Origin: Mytilus edulis
Taxonomy: Eukaryota; Mollusca; Bivalvia; Mytilida; Mytilidae
Direction: 5' to 3'
Assembly (NCBI RefSeq): GCF_963676685.1
Contig: NC_092347.1
Coordinates: forward strand, 89,530,592-89,594,591
Length of the DNA stretch: 64,000 nt
A model generated the notes under the pieces. That model worked only from the letters and a program-made list of their open reading frames with translations, made no database searches and was not told the DNA's origin. Numbering within the stretch: position 1 is the stretch's first letter; the number at the start of each line of letters is the position of its first letter. This document shows positions 1 through 15,000 of the stretch, piece after piece. Both the position numbers and the translations under genes were made by a program.

Positions 1-3000
1 AATTGCTGACATGATGATGAACAAAGAAAATATGGGTGAAATGATGGACAATGCTACTAGAATGATGTCCATTGATGAGAAAACAATGGCAGAAGCTTTC
101 TTTAACTTCAGCACACTGTCCAAATATGCAGACAATAAAACGCTTCAATTGATGAAGAGTCACATTGAAAGTCTTGCTAGTTTGTCAGAGATGGATGATC
201 CAATGGCTATGTACACTAAAGTCAAGATGTTACAGTGTGTTTCCTTTAACGAGGCTTGGTCATGTTTAATGGACAAGGGTGACGAGGCTGGTTTGTCACC
301 AGAGGTTGTACATGTGTTGAATGAAACCATGGGAATGTTTTACAATATGGTCAGTGGCATGTGTAGCAGAGTTTCTGTTCTATACTTGATGGAAGGTAAG
401 TAGTGATGACAAAAACGTAGGTGTGAAATAGCCATTTTAGGTCAAGTACATTGGTTTCAACATTTCCTGATAGTGACATTAAATAATTGCTCTTATGATT
501 TTCCCCTTTTATTTTTCTCAAAAGCTATCAATATGTAAAATAAACATATTTTTTTTACTTGCAACAAATAAATATTATATCAATTACATTTATTTCTAAT
601 ACCATTCTGGTATCAACTTATCAATTATAAACTTTTATCCCCAAAAGATGAGACTTGATAATCTGCAAAAGACCAAATGATATATCTTGTTTACAAGATT
701 ATTTAATTGTATTGCATAGGATTTGTTTGTGATTGATGAAAATTTGAATTTTATGATATTTTAGAACCAGAAACTTGTCAGATCTTGCCTGCCGCTATGA
801 CATTCATGAATCAGATCCAAAAATTGACCATTCCAGATTACGGACTGCCTCTTTTCTGTTCGTAAGTATAACTGAATATCCTTGAGGAAAAATAATATTA
901 GAATAGATTCTTTAACTGTTCTTTCCACAACTGTGATTTCTTTTGTTTGAAAGGATAGAATATCCTGGGGTTAGGTTTGATTTTCTTTTATAACCAGTAT
1001 GTTGGGAATTTGAATATGTGTCCTATGGATGGATTAATAAAAAAGAAATAATCAATGATTTTATGAATTTTGTATGCTTTAATGTTCTTCTTCTTCTTCT
1101 TCCATATAAGAGTTGGGTTCCTTGAATGAAACGTTTAAACTCTGTCAGGGTTTGGGATACCTTTACTTTAACAAAGATTCTGATATCTTTGACTTATTGA
1201 ATATTATTCTACAATTATATAAGAATAAAAAGATGTGATGTAATTGTCAACCAGACATCTTTCCTCCAGAGACCAAGTGATGTAAAAATTTTAAACTATA
1301 GGTCACAGTACCTTCAGTAATGATCAAAACCAGTATAACATACAAAGCTATATAAGATTAAAACCCCATCTTCACCCATACTCATAATCAGAACTTATTC
1401 TACAGACTTAAAATTGAACATTAAGATTTTCTGTTTTCAGAACCAATGAATTGTCAGCAGCTATAGATAAAGTGAAGGAATACTCAGGTTCATGCTCTGA
1501 AGGGATTAGAGGACAATTTGATAAATTGAACGCTGATGTTGAAGTTGCCAGGGACACACTTTGTAGAGCCAAAGGAGACTGTATGTCTAGCCAAGCTCAG
1601 CAATGTGTTAACACATTGAAATCACAAACAGATTGCAGGTACAGGACATCATTTTGTATTGTATTAGACCCGGTAGATATAATGTCCTCTGACAGGAATT
1701 TTAATCTTTCTTTAGAAAAAATGAAATCTTTTGGAATAATTAAAATGTTGGAAATATATTGTAATCAACACTTCTGTAGACTAAATGGATTCCTTCTATA
1801 AAATTTGTTCTAATATATCTGTTTCTATGAAATTTTAACACATTCTTTTTTTCGAAATGAAGTGGTGTTTTATTATTTATTTGGAAATAGTAAGTTTTGT
1901 AAGTCTGTTTACCATCTAAATGTTTTAACTAAATAAACCTCACTCTTTAAAAGGATCTATAAAGAATCAAATCATTTTGTTTTTATATATTTCAGTACAT
2001 ATGAGACAACCCAAGCTTGTGTTGAAGTAGAGCTGAAGTTTTGTAATGCTAGTGTGTCTGATCCCATAAGACAAGAACTCCAGCAGTTGTATACAACACT
2101 GTCCTGTGAGAAACTCCCAGCTATCAAGGTTGGTCTTAAAGAAATATACTTACTCTTTCTGACCTAATAAATGTACTATTTTTGTTATATATTTATGTTG
2201 GATAATTTTTTGTATACTCCAGAAATATAGGTTGTTCTGTTAAGTGTGTCTCTCTTGGTAATTGACGATATATTTTTATACCCCCGCTTTAAAAAAGTGA
2301 GGGTATACTGTTTTTTTACTTCAGAATAGAATTTATGTAAAAAAGTATTGCCTTTTATCTCATTAATTTGTAATTTGTTACTCCTAAATGGAATCTAAAT
2401 ATATTTTGTAATAGATAAATTATAAGGGTATAAATGGTATGCTGAATGATAAGTGTTTAGATATCTATACTGAAGGAGATTTATGTTAAAGGAAAACAAA
2501 CCTGGGAACAATAAATATATATTTTCCTGAATAAACTGAACTGCCCCCCCTCCCCCCCCCCCCCCCATTTTATTAAAACTTATTTGCAGGTGTAAATCAT
2601 TATGTTTTATGGGTTTTTTTCAGGTACCAACAACAGTATTACGTTTATTAGAAGGAGGAGCACCAACAACCTTAGATATTACTGTAGAAGAAGATCCAGC
2701 ACTTTGGTGTGCTAATGGACAGACATGTGAAATTAAGTTTGACCTTGACATTGAGTCTGGCAATGACAAGTAAGTCATCATACAGGCATACAGTGTTCAT
2801 CAACATGCATAGTATTCTTTATTTTAAATCTTTTTATTTTTATTCTCTGAATTTGGGCATAATACATATGAAGATTGATTTTATAATTTCTACTGACAAA
2901 ATTGTGGAGACAAATTTTTGTAGAATAATCCTGTAACGTGACAAGTCCAAACTTTTATAAAATGATACATCATAATTTTTTTTAAGAATTATGGTTGAAT

Positions 3001-6000
3001 ACCATAGTCATCTAGTTTTTTTTAAAGAACCCTATTTCTGTGAAATAATGGTACCTTCATTTGAATTTTTTCTTAATCATTTGCAAACATATAATTTAGA
3101 GAAAAAATAAATTATATTTTTATTTTGAATTGAGGCTCTAATACACTTCATACCCTCTTATAGCAAGGTAATTTTCATCTTGTATTTTTACAGATGTAAA
3201 GATGGCAGCAACATACCACAAATAGTGGTAGCAGACGACACTGGATTATGTCAGAGAACTATCACCACTCAGAACTGGAACACACCAGTTTCATACACAC
3301 TGTTTGCTAGAGTAGATAATAGATATGACGACTCACATAACCTGAAAATCAACATAACTGCTCATAAGTTTGTTGATGGAATAAAAGTGTTGACCAGAAT
3401 TATCTCACGATTAGAGGTAAAAAAAATGTTCAATTTATAAGAAATTAAAGGAGGAAAACTTAGAAATAATTGTATGAAAATCAGATTCCAGTTTTGATTA
3501 AATCTTTCTTATGAACTTAAAGTGTTTTAAAGCCTTCTTTTCAAGGATTTTTATATAAAACTGATTTTTGTACATATGCAAAGACTAATAGAATTCAATT
3601 GTTTTGTGTTCTGAAAATAAAAATGTTCTTTGTGGACATATGTGTAATAAATAACTTATGATTGTTTAAAGGTTCAGCTGTTATTCTAAATCATATTGAT
3701 GTTAAGAGACAAAGTTGAAAAATCATAAAGGATTTATTAAAGTTATAGTCAAATTTATAAAATGTTAATGGATGACCTGAACATATAAAAAGTATATGTA
3801 TTTTGTAGGTTGTTGTTGTAAATACTGACCAGCAAGCTATGTGCACATCAATGGGTGGAAATCAGCTGTCATCATTTGATGGACTGTAAGTATAAACAAT
3901 CAAATACACAGGATAAGGTTTTGGAAAAAAACATGACATCTCATTTCTTTATAACAATTATGAGGTTTGGTCCTCCAAAGTCTTAAGAGAAGTGGATGTT
4001 AGGCCACGGTTTTTTAATTTGTTGGTTTACGGATTTTCCCCATGAAAAAGTCGTGTCGGTCGGTCGGGAAAAAAAAGAAAAAAAAATATCTTTCAAGACA
4101 GAAAAAAAAAATGCAAAATAAATATACATTTCACCTTTCTAACAAAATGTTTTTATGCTATTTTGTCATCATTTCAAATTTTAGTTTGATGAAATATTCT
4201 TGCTCAGCTGTCATAAATATCGCATGACATTGTCTAATGATTTGCCGTAAAAAAAAAAGGGGGGGTGTTCACAGACAAAGACGAAATTAAATCGTCTTTT
4301 CACAAACAAGAAAAATCAATTCCAGAAAACTTGGTGAGTAATGATCTTCAAAAACGAAAACTGATAAAGAAAAAAAAGTAAAAATTGTCGTACGAAAATA
4401 AGTTTCAACACACGTGTCAAAAACGTAATAGACTTGTCCACGGAAAAAACGAGAATATCGGGTTAATATAGTGTCATGCATTCCCGTTTTTAATCCAAAA
4501 GGACGATATTTTTTTTTTTATTATCCATGAAACAAGAAAATTCTAAATGACTTGTTGATATTCAGAACTTTTACTTCCAAGGTGCTCTACACCTGTCCAC
4601 ATTTGGACAAGTCTATTTCTATGAGATTATGCATCTTACAGACTGATGACAAATAAGGGAAACAAACTTATTGTGTAATGGGTTTTAAACACAGATTTCG
4701 TTCCGCAAAATTATTTGCGTAAACGACATTTCAAGGTCAGTTATAATTAATTTGTCTATTTTTAGAAACGTATACTGGAAGTTTTATTTTTTCACAACAG
4801 AGAGTGTTATCAATTTTGTTAGTGATTCATGCATTTCATTTCATAAAAAAAAAGAATTTAATTATTTTTCAGGGATAATGTATCTGTTTGGGTCTGCGGG
4901 AATAAAAAAGCATGAAAAGTCAATTTTATTTTTATTCTAGGAATCGGCAAAATCGGGTCGGCGGATCCGTAAACCAACAAATTAAAAAATCCTGGCCTTA
5001 GCAATTATAGTCCACCATATGACCTTCATAAATAAGTACATTCTATGATGTGTATGAAAAAGTATGTAGTAAGGGCATTTTCATTCATGTCATATTGGTT
5101 TGTAAGAATCAAGTAAGCAATTAAAGGCAAACTTACCATACCTCTTTTAAAATATGATGGGGGATGGTTATTGAAGAATGATATCATGAAAAGTTATAGG
5201 GTATAATCAATTGAAAAATATAATGCATGATTGGATAGAATAAAAAGTGCCTTTCAATCCCAATCCCTTACATTTATTGTCCTGAATATTCATGAAATAT
5301 TTTCCACAGGATGTTAAACAACCAACAATCAATCAAACATTATTTATTTCTGCTTCTGCCCTCAGCCAGGCATTGTAGTTTCCTAACAGTTGTAACTACA
5401 TTTTATTTTTTATATTTACAGGTTTGAGACTGTCAGATACCAGGGAGAATTTATTGTATACAAAAACAAGGAATTCCCACAAGAGGTAATTTTTAAGGGA
5501 GAATACTAAAACAGTACAGCTTGCAGTTAATGTTCTCTTAGGAAATGATATTTTATGCCTTGAAAATAATTATGTATATAAGAAAAAAATATATTAAACT
5601 AAGAAAATGTATGTTAAGTATAAACAGAGTTCAGTCCCATTAAGGGCAGGGATATGACAACTCAGCTAATTAACATATTCATACACATGTGATCGCTATG
5701 TTAAATTTTTAATGCAAGGTTTACCAAACATCTCGCTATTGTGAAATGATAAATAGTCAACAGCTGGGTAAAGAAGAATTTGTTACTCAAATGATATATT
5801 GAAAAATTGAATTTTATTTTCTGTGCCTATATATATTTAATTTTGAATACAAATTGTGTTTGTAATTGTGCCGTAATGATGAGATTGGTTGACGAATCTC
5901 TCAACATTTATCTTTCAGGTTCACACATTGTACCAGACTTGTTCACCATCTGATTCTAACTTGTGTATATGTGCTGTAATGGTGAGAGTTGGTGACGATT

Positions 6001-9000
6001 CTCTCACCATTGACAAGTGTAGACGATCGGGTCAGACAGGTGCTGTAGCTCCATCTGCTTTATTCTACAAATCAGGACAAATAGCAGAAGGATTCAGGAT
6101 CTATGTAGCCAATGATGGACAAATTGTCAGAGTAAGCACATTTGACATATTATTTCCTATTTCTATAAAAGTTGCATATGCTATTGGTGCCTCTTTAAAA
6201 AATATCAGAAAATTTTAATTTCAATTTCAAAAATAGAAGTATTTATTGTTTTGCAATGTTTGAATGATTGAAAATATGAGAAAATTTTAATTTCAATTTT
6301 AAAAATAGAAGTATTTATTGTTAAACCATGTTTGAATGAATGTTAGTTATGAAAATTGTGGAACAGAATTTAAAGAAGATTCAGAGTTCAACCATTGTTA
6401 TTTTATATATAGAATTTTTTTACATAATAGGATATTTCCTTTTCAGCTTATGTTGCCAACAGGAACAATTGTTAGTGTTGACATTAGCGACATGCAGCTA
6501 TCTATTTTACCTTCTTCATTGGATTGGCTCAGATCAGAAGGTAATAGTTTAACCTTAACTTTACTTTTACAACAAGATAGATGATGTTGTAACCAACTAT
6601 TTAATTTGTAATACAAAAATTATTGAGTTTTCAACTCTTAATTGAATTTTATGGAAATTATTTTTTGAAAGAAAAAAATGATATCCTAATTATCTTATAA
6701 TAAAAGAGCATATTAAATATGTTGATCAGTACCAGACACTGTATCTGTCAATTTTAGAGCTTAGAATAATTGCAGGGACAATATTGTATAACATGATAAA
6801 AGAAAATATTTGATCAGATATTATGGGCTAAAATTTCAGCAAATGAAGAGTAACTCTCTTATGCAATATTCTAAAACATGACTGCATTTTACTGTAATTT
6901 TAACATTTTACAGGTTTGTGTGGAAGTTATGATGCCAATAAATTTAACGATGCCATGTCTAAAGACGGAACTATTATGAGTCTGGTTGATAATGCTGCTC
7001 CTGACCAATTTGCTTCATCTTGGAGGTAATATAAATATATGTGACAAAATTGGTATTTACTTCTGTCAATGAATCTTAACAGTTTTAAAATTTCTTTCCT
7101 GAATTGATGAATGTCATGTACAGATTAATATGAAGATTCAATTTAGTTGTAATTATCTTAAAATTTAGATTTCAAGATAAATTAATGTATCAATTTAGTA
7201 ATACATGTACCATAAACTTTTTTTATACGACCGCAAATTTTGAAAAAATTTTCGTCGTATATTGCTATCACGTTGGCGTCGTCGTCGTCGTCGTCCGAAT
7301 ACTTTTAGTTTTCGCACTCTAACTTTAGTAAAAGTGAATAGAAATCTATGAAATTTAAACACAAGGTTTATGACCACAAAAGGAAGGTTGGTATTAATTT
7401 TGGGAGTTTTGGTCCCAACATTTTAGGAATTAGGGGCCAAAAAGGGCCCAAATAAGCATTTTCTTGGTTTTCGCACTATAACTTTAGTTTAAGTTAATAG
7501 AAATCTATGAAATTTTGACACAAGGTTTATGACCACAAAAGAAAGGTTGGGATTGATTTTGGGAGTTTTGGTTTCAACAGTTTAGGAATTAGGGGCCAAA
7601 AAAGGGTCAAAATAAGCATTATTCTTGGTTTTCGCACCATAACGTTAGTATAAGTAAATAGAAATCTATGAAATTTAAACACAAAGTTTATGACCATATA
7701 AGGAAGGTTGGTATTGATTTTGGGAGTTTTGGTCCCAACAGTTTAGGAAAAAAGGGCCCAAAGGGTCCAAAATTAAACTTTGTTTGATTTCATCAAAATT
7801 GAATAATTGGGGTTCTTTGATATGCCGAATCTAACTGTGTATGTAGATTCTTAACTTTTGGTTATGTTTTCAAATTGGTCTACATTAAGGTCCAAAGGGT
7901 CCAAAATTAAACTTAGTTTGATTTTGACAAAAAATGAATCGGTTGGGTTCTTTGATATGTTGAATCTAAAAATGTACTTAGATTCTTGATTATTGGCCCA
8001 GTTTTCAAGTTGGTCCAAATCTGGGTCCAAAATTAAACTTTATTTGATTTCATCAAAAATTGAATAAATGGGGTTCTTTGATATGCCAAATCTAACTGTG
8101 TATGTAGATTCTTCATTTTTGGTCCCGTTTTCAAATTGGCCTACATTAAGGTCCAAAGGGTCCAAAATTAAACTAAGTTTGATTTTAACAAAAATTAAAT
8201 TCTTGGGCCTCTTTGATATGCTGAATCTAAACATGTACTTAGATTTTTGATTATGGGCCCAGTTTTCAAGTTGGTCTAAATCAGGATCTAAAATTATTAT
8301 ATTAAGTATTGTGCAATAGCAAGTCTTTTCAATTGCACAGTATTGTGCAATGGCAAGAAATATCTAATTTCACAATATTGTGAAATAGCATTTTTTTTTT
8401 TAATTAGAGTTATCTTTCTTTGTCCAGAATAGTAAGCAAGAAATATCTTATTGCAAGATTTTTTTTTAATTGGAGTTATCTTTCTTTGTCCAGAATCAAC
8501 TTAATTCTTTGTTACAATATACAATGTATATTCACTTTTTACTACCAACTGATAAATTTAAATAATCTTTACCATTCAGTGAAAACAAGCAGTTTTTTTA
8601 CATCTTAATATTTTATGATGTATTTAAATGAGTAGTTATTGTTGCAAACTCCATTAGAATATTTTAATTGAGATTAGTTTTGGAATAAGGGAAAGGAGGA
8701 TGTGATTAAAAAATTGGGTTCAATTTTTCTCATTTGAAATTTCATAAATAAAAAGAAAATTTCTTCAAACATTTTTTTGAGAGGATTAATATTCAACAGC
8801 ATAGTGAATTACTCTAAGAGAAAACAAAAATTTTAAGTTCATTAGAACACATTCATTCTGTGTCAGAAACCTATGCTGTGTCAACTATTAAATCACAATC
8901 CAAATTTAGAGCTGAATCCAGCTTGAATGTTGTGTCCATACTTGCTCCAACCGTTCAGGGTTCAACCTCTGCGGTCGTATAAAGCTACGCCCTGCGGAGC

Positions 9001-12000
9001 ATCTGGTTTTCTTTTGATTTCTTTTTAACTTGATGAATACCTAGCTGCCACATACATTTTCTTTTCATAAATGTAAAACAAGAGTTACAAGCATGATATA
9101 TACATTTATGATGTTGTTTTGAATATACACATTTGCTTCAACAGAGTTTCAGTATATGAAAGTTTGTTTTCTGGAGTAAGAACTGTTTCTACATCAGCCT
9201 ACAAGAGTTACTGCACCTGCCCAGCAGATAGTTCTGCACCTGTTTGTAAAGAAATGAGGATAGTTGAGTCATGTGACCTGGTCTCAGGTATGTATCTTAT
9301 TCTGCAGAACATTTAAGAATAAGATTCCCATTATTTGAATCTGTGAACAAAAGCAGGAAAAGTTGTCCTAGTGGCAATGCTATTTAGGACAGTGTAATTA
9401 TTTTTGTATGTCTATGAACAGAAGCTGGAATTATTGTCCCTAAGTGGCACTGTCATTTAGGTGAATTGTAACAGTTTGTCTATTTGTCTGTGAAACCTAA
9501 ATGCGTTGTGAACACAGTGCTGTTCTGAGACCATTTGTCCAAGTGTTTTCTTACTCCATTGTTGAACATGCTATATTGCCATAATAAGTTGATCTATATG
9601 AGTGGCATACATAGAGAATATTGAACATTCTTTTGTCATTGTATGTTGTTTAGTACAATGTAGTGGAAAAACTTACAACCTCTCAAAAAGTAAAAGACGT
9701 TCACTTTGAAATATAAAATCACTACACAAATGAAAGATACTAGAAATTCTAAGAAAGAAAAAGTTGAATCAATAAAAGGTACATGACAGTGGCGGATCCA
9801 GGGGGTGGTCCCACGGCGCACCAGACCACCCCCTTTTTCTCTAAAATCAATGACCATTAGGCTAGCTTTTAGTTTAATACGATGAATAAGTTAACATATT
9901 ACAAAATTTAACCAAAACAAATAAACCATTTAGATTCAAAAGTATGTTGCCATCAATGATTTTTTACTGACAAGAATCATTATGGTATCTTATTTTCGAT
10001 AGCTTTCGAGGGCTTCGTCCCTTTCGAACCCACTACCAGCAGGTGCTTTAACATTGAGCGGTTGGCACCCCTCATATCCCTCACCAAGGTTCGGGTGTAC
10101 ACGTAAATATGACCCAGCTACGTCACTGTTAAAGGCAAAATTTGGAACATTTTAGCTAAACTTTTTTTTACAGCTTGCCTAATTCAGATGACAGTTGTAT
10201 GTTTTGCTGTTTTAGATTGCAAGATATTGTATATTAAATAAAAATCAGTTTTAAATGTCTTTAAATTCCTAGGAATATGTGCATTGCATGGTGTTGTCCA
10301 AATTCATGATCTTCCATAATGTCGAAGGTATTTTTTAACCTTTTTCATACAATTCAATATTCATTTGGGACCACCCCCAAATTTTTTTCTGGATCCGCCA
10401 CTGCATGAATACATAATCCTTAACACCCAACTGTGCAAGACCCTAATGGGTAGTCATGGTCGTTTAAAACCACCCTTGTCATCAATCACATATAAAGATC
10501 TGTGTTTAATGAAGGACATTTAATATTTCAGGTGTCGATGTAACATCCACTATTGAAGGAACAGCCGTGAATCAAGACAACTCTCAGACAAGGAAGAAAA
10601 GACAAACTGTTGACCCGTTGTCAGGTCTAGATGTTGATTATACTTACATTGTTCCAGAGGTTAGTATCTAAAGTTTATAAAGATATCTTTATCATTGGCT
10701 TAATTCAATAGACAACTTATAAGTTTAATGCATTTCTGTCAAAAACTCTGGTTCTAGTGAACAACTTTGTGTGTTTAGGGGTGTCGTCACTTCCGTTCCC
10801 ATGTTGAGGTAGTGGTTGGAAAACTATAATGCTATATTGAAAGAAACATTCAGCAAATTAAATTCTCATAATTGACAATCAGCACTGCTGTCATTAGGGA
10901 ATTGTGATTAAGTACTTACAAAACAAACATTATTTCTAGTTTATCCTTCACAATGACGATCGCTAAGATGCTTGATGAACTTTAATAGTGCAAGGATACA
11001 GGCGAGCCCCTCTATCTGGTAAATGACGTCACAAAGGCACGTATAATTGAGGAGTTTTTTCCGGTGACGGATGAACTCAAAAGTGGTCTATTAAATATTC
11101 TTACATGGTTGGTTAGTCACATCATTGATAGAGTGAATATTATGATTGTAATGCCTTTTGAACTAAAAAGACGGGTGTATATTTTATCTGATATACTCTC
11201 ATGCACTATATAATAGTCTATATAACTGTTGAAAATACCTTCCACAAAATATTTGAAGACATATATTCCACATACAAGGTTATAAATATAGAATCAAAAT
11301 TTATTCTATTTTTAGGCTACATGGTCTAACAACTGGAATGAGACTTCAGCGAGACAGCATTGTGCCAACCTATTGACCGGGTCAGATCTTGGACAGCTCT
11401 GTACTGCTGCCACAGGATACACCTTCCAAGCTGAAGTTGAGGCTTGTACTCAAAATATCAAGGTAATATTCTATTCATATGTAACTGAAAGTACAGTTAG
11501 AGTGATATATTTTCAAATGTATTATTTTTGCTCTTTTATGGTATTAATGATAGAAAAGAAAAGTAAGCAATATTTTAAAGTATAAAGATGAGAACATAAC
11601 TGCAAAAACTATTTGCCAGAAATTGAATACTTTTACACAGTCTATTTATGTCATTTTATTTTTTTTAATTCTCAAATTACTTCTTTAATTTGACAGATGA
11701 ATTATAGTTCAATGTATAATTATTTACAGATAAATGGCCACACCAATTCCTTAGGGTCATATGTAGAAGCCATGAAATCTAAATGTGTAGCTGAGGTTGA
11801 TAAGAACCTACCAAGTCTGTCAACAGATCCAGCACTACTAGCTACAATTCTCAGTCATACCTGTCCAAATGATTGTTCAACTCAGGGAACATGTACAGAC
11901 CAAGGTATGTTGTTATAGAGGGAGGGTTACTAGGATGGGAATGTTTTAAAACTAGTTGTTCTGGCCTCGATGTCAGTTGAACCTGTCAAAATGGAAGATG

Positions 12001-15000
12001 ATGTTACATTACATTGTCTAAATAAATTTGGGATTCCAAAAGAGAAATCATTATGAAATTATTCTTGATGCACTTTTTAAAAAATTATTTAAATAAAAAT
12101 AGAATTTTGGGGAATACATAACTCAAGTTGAAACTCTATTGATAAAACATTCTAACTACAAATTCTCTCTCTTTAGAAACTTTTATACCTGCTACAATGA
12201 TTGGATAACAGCAGACTGTTTAGTTAATGGAAATGCTAAACCATGAGTTATCTCCTTTTTTTCTTTTTAGGAACTTGTACCTGCTATGGTGATTGGGTAT
12301 CAGCAGATTGTTCAGTCAGTAGATATGCTGAACCAACACTTATCTCCCTTAGAGATGGGGATGTATGTGATTCCAATTCTTGCAACAGTGTATTTGTACT
12401 GGGACAAAATTTCATTGAGCAGGCTTCACTGTCTTGTCATTACCAGGTATGATGAGGAATTATCTCCCTTTGTATTTATTGTTTATTCAAAATGAGTGAA
12501 AAAAAAAAGGTTTTGCTTAATATGATAGCTTTTTAGTTTTAAAATATGCCGCATTTATATAAATTTCTAAGGCAATCATATATAGAGTTACATGTATTAC
12601 AATTTACATTAATACATTTGTTTCGAAATCAGACAGCTAGTCTGAACTATTTATACTTCATCTACTGTTTGACATGTTGTTAGCATAGAGAATTAAATTA
12701 AATTGTCTTTTTCATTTTGCTTTCAGTCACAAGGTGATCAACCAATAAAAGTTTCGGCCCAGTTTATAACCAGTTCTATGGTACAGTGTCAAGCTTTGCC
12801 AGTAGTGTCAGCATACAAGCAAATGACCATCTCTGTAACCAACAGTGGTGACCTTCAGAAAGCTTCTGGTACCCTTGGACTAGCTGTGTATCATCCAGGA
12901 TGTTACAGCTGTGCTAGCTATTCAACTTGTCAACAATTGGTAGGTTTCTGCTCACCTTGACATAGGGTATTCAAAGGAGCTTGCTCATCCTTGTAATGGT
13001 CACATTTTTCGCTGGAGTGGACACTAGTAATTTTGGGGCCCTTTATAGCTTGTCGTTCGGTGTGAGCCAAGGCTCCGTGTTGAAGGCCGTACTTTAACCT
13101 ATAATGGTTTACTTTTTAAATTGTTATTTGTATGGAGAGTTGTCTCATTGGCACTCACACCACATCTTCCTATATCTCCTTACTATATATTTATTAGTGT
13201 TGTCAATGATAAACCGGTTAACCGGTTAACCGGTCGAACGACCGAATACCGAATACCAAAACACTAACCGGTTAACCGGACATTTTTTTCAATTTTAATA
13301 GATTTGATATAAATTTGTATCGAAATCATTAAATAGTTATGTTTTATTTAAAAATTGTCGTCGCGGTAATTAATTTGACAGATCAATTGTCCAGTCTATT
13401 GATTGCTATTGTTAATCCGAAAAACATAAAATTAATTAGAACTTGTCGCTCAGCTTGGGGCAAGATCTTAATGAAACATAATTAGTATACTTTTTATTTT
13501 AACAGTAACTTTAAATCAGTAATACGATTAAATTTTACGATTTACTTCATTATTTTATTTTTGATCTAATAGCGTGTAGACCTACTTCTAAATGTGCAAC
13601 CTCCGTCGTGTAAGGCTTTGATATACTTTAAACGAAATGTTAACTAAAATATTGTGAAATGCAAACCAATGTGAATGTACTAAATGCATACGTGATAGTA
13701 CGAGTAACATGCTTAATCATTTCAAATTGAAACAGTCCACATTAATATCAGAAACAAGAGAAAAGGAAAAAATAATCGGTTTCAGAAAAATTCGCTTCTA
13801 CGAGATCAAGAAGTTTTTTTTCTATTTTTCAATCTGAAGTTGATACAAACGCCATAGTTGATACGGTGTATCTGAATATTGAAAGTCAAACTTCGCAAGG
13901 AATCCTCACAAACAAGCCTTATAATGCTTAAGGACAAAAAGCGTAAATGTATGACTTGGATGGAAGGTTGTTACCACATCTTATAGCTATGTGTAGGGTA
14001 CTAAAGATATAAGGCTTTCAAACACCAACTTAAACTACCGGTTAACCGGTTAATCGGTCAAACGATTATCCGAGTTACCGGTTAGGTAATAGTGTACGAT
14101 TTGACAACACTAATATTTATATATTTTTGTTGTTCCTATCTCTAAAAATCTAAAAGAAAAAAAAATCTACTTTTTAAATGAATTTTCTTTAAAGCTTGAT
14201 TGATTAGAATAAATGAGAACCTCAGAACAGTGATATGTGTAGAGAGGTCAGATAGCTCTGGCACGGATGAAGAAAATAAACAATGTTTTTATAATTCAAT
14301 TGTGAATTTATGTTGAAAAATACATTTGGGGGTACTTTTGGCAATGATGAGATGAGAATGACAAAGCAGACGTGTTTGTCCAAAAGATAATTATTGATTT
14401 TGACCTCCCACTCGATATTTTTTGTCTCCAGTGGGAGATGACTTTGTCTCCAGTAAAAAAAAATATTGATTCAGGGGGGGGGGGGGGGGGAAGTTCTGTT
14501 AAAAAAATATATATTGTATCTGATTTTTCTCTCAGTTAAATCAGATTTTAAAAGTAAATGCAACTAAAAATACAGAAGATTCTAAAGAATATGCAAAATG
14601 TCTTTTTTCATAATTCATGAACTGCTCCTGAAAACAAAATTACCAGCCCTTTGATTGATTAAAGTAATTTACATAATTTGAATTTGCAGACTACTGGTTG
14701 TATGCTAGGTGGTGTCTGTTATCATGGAAATTCTGTGAATCCAGGGAACTCTTGTCAGAGATGTATACCAGAAATATCCGTTAACGCATGGACAAATGTT
14801 ATAGGTAAATTTCATACATTTAAGAATCGTGTCAGCTTCTCTGTTAAAGTTTCCTGAACAATAAGAAGAAAAGAATTATTTAGAACATTAATTGTGAAGA
14901 AATATATTTTGAGTTTATTAAAGGGAAATAATTTCTTATAATATAGGTGTCAATGTTTATTTTATAATAGACATTTAACATTTCCATTTGATTCATTATT

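Noticed and set aside
7195-8250. Small ORFs (60-64 codons) in the intron
   Set aside because: Within the TATACGACCGCA dispersed element; internal repeats and a GTC microsatellite create them.
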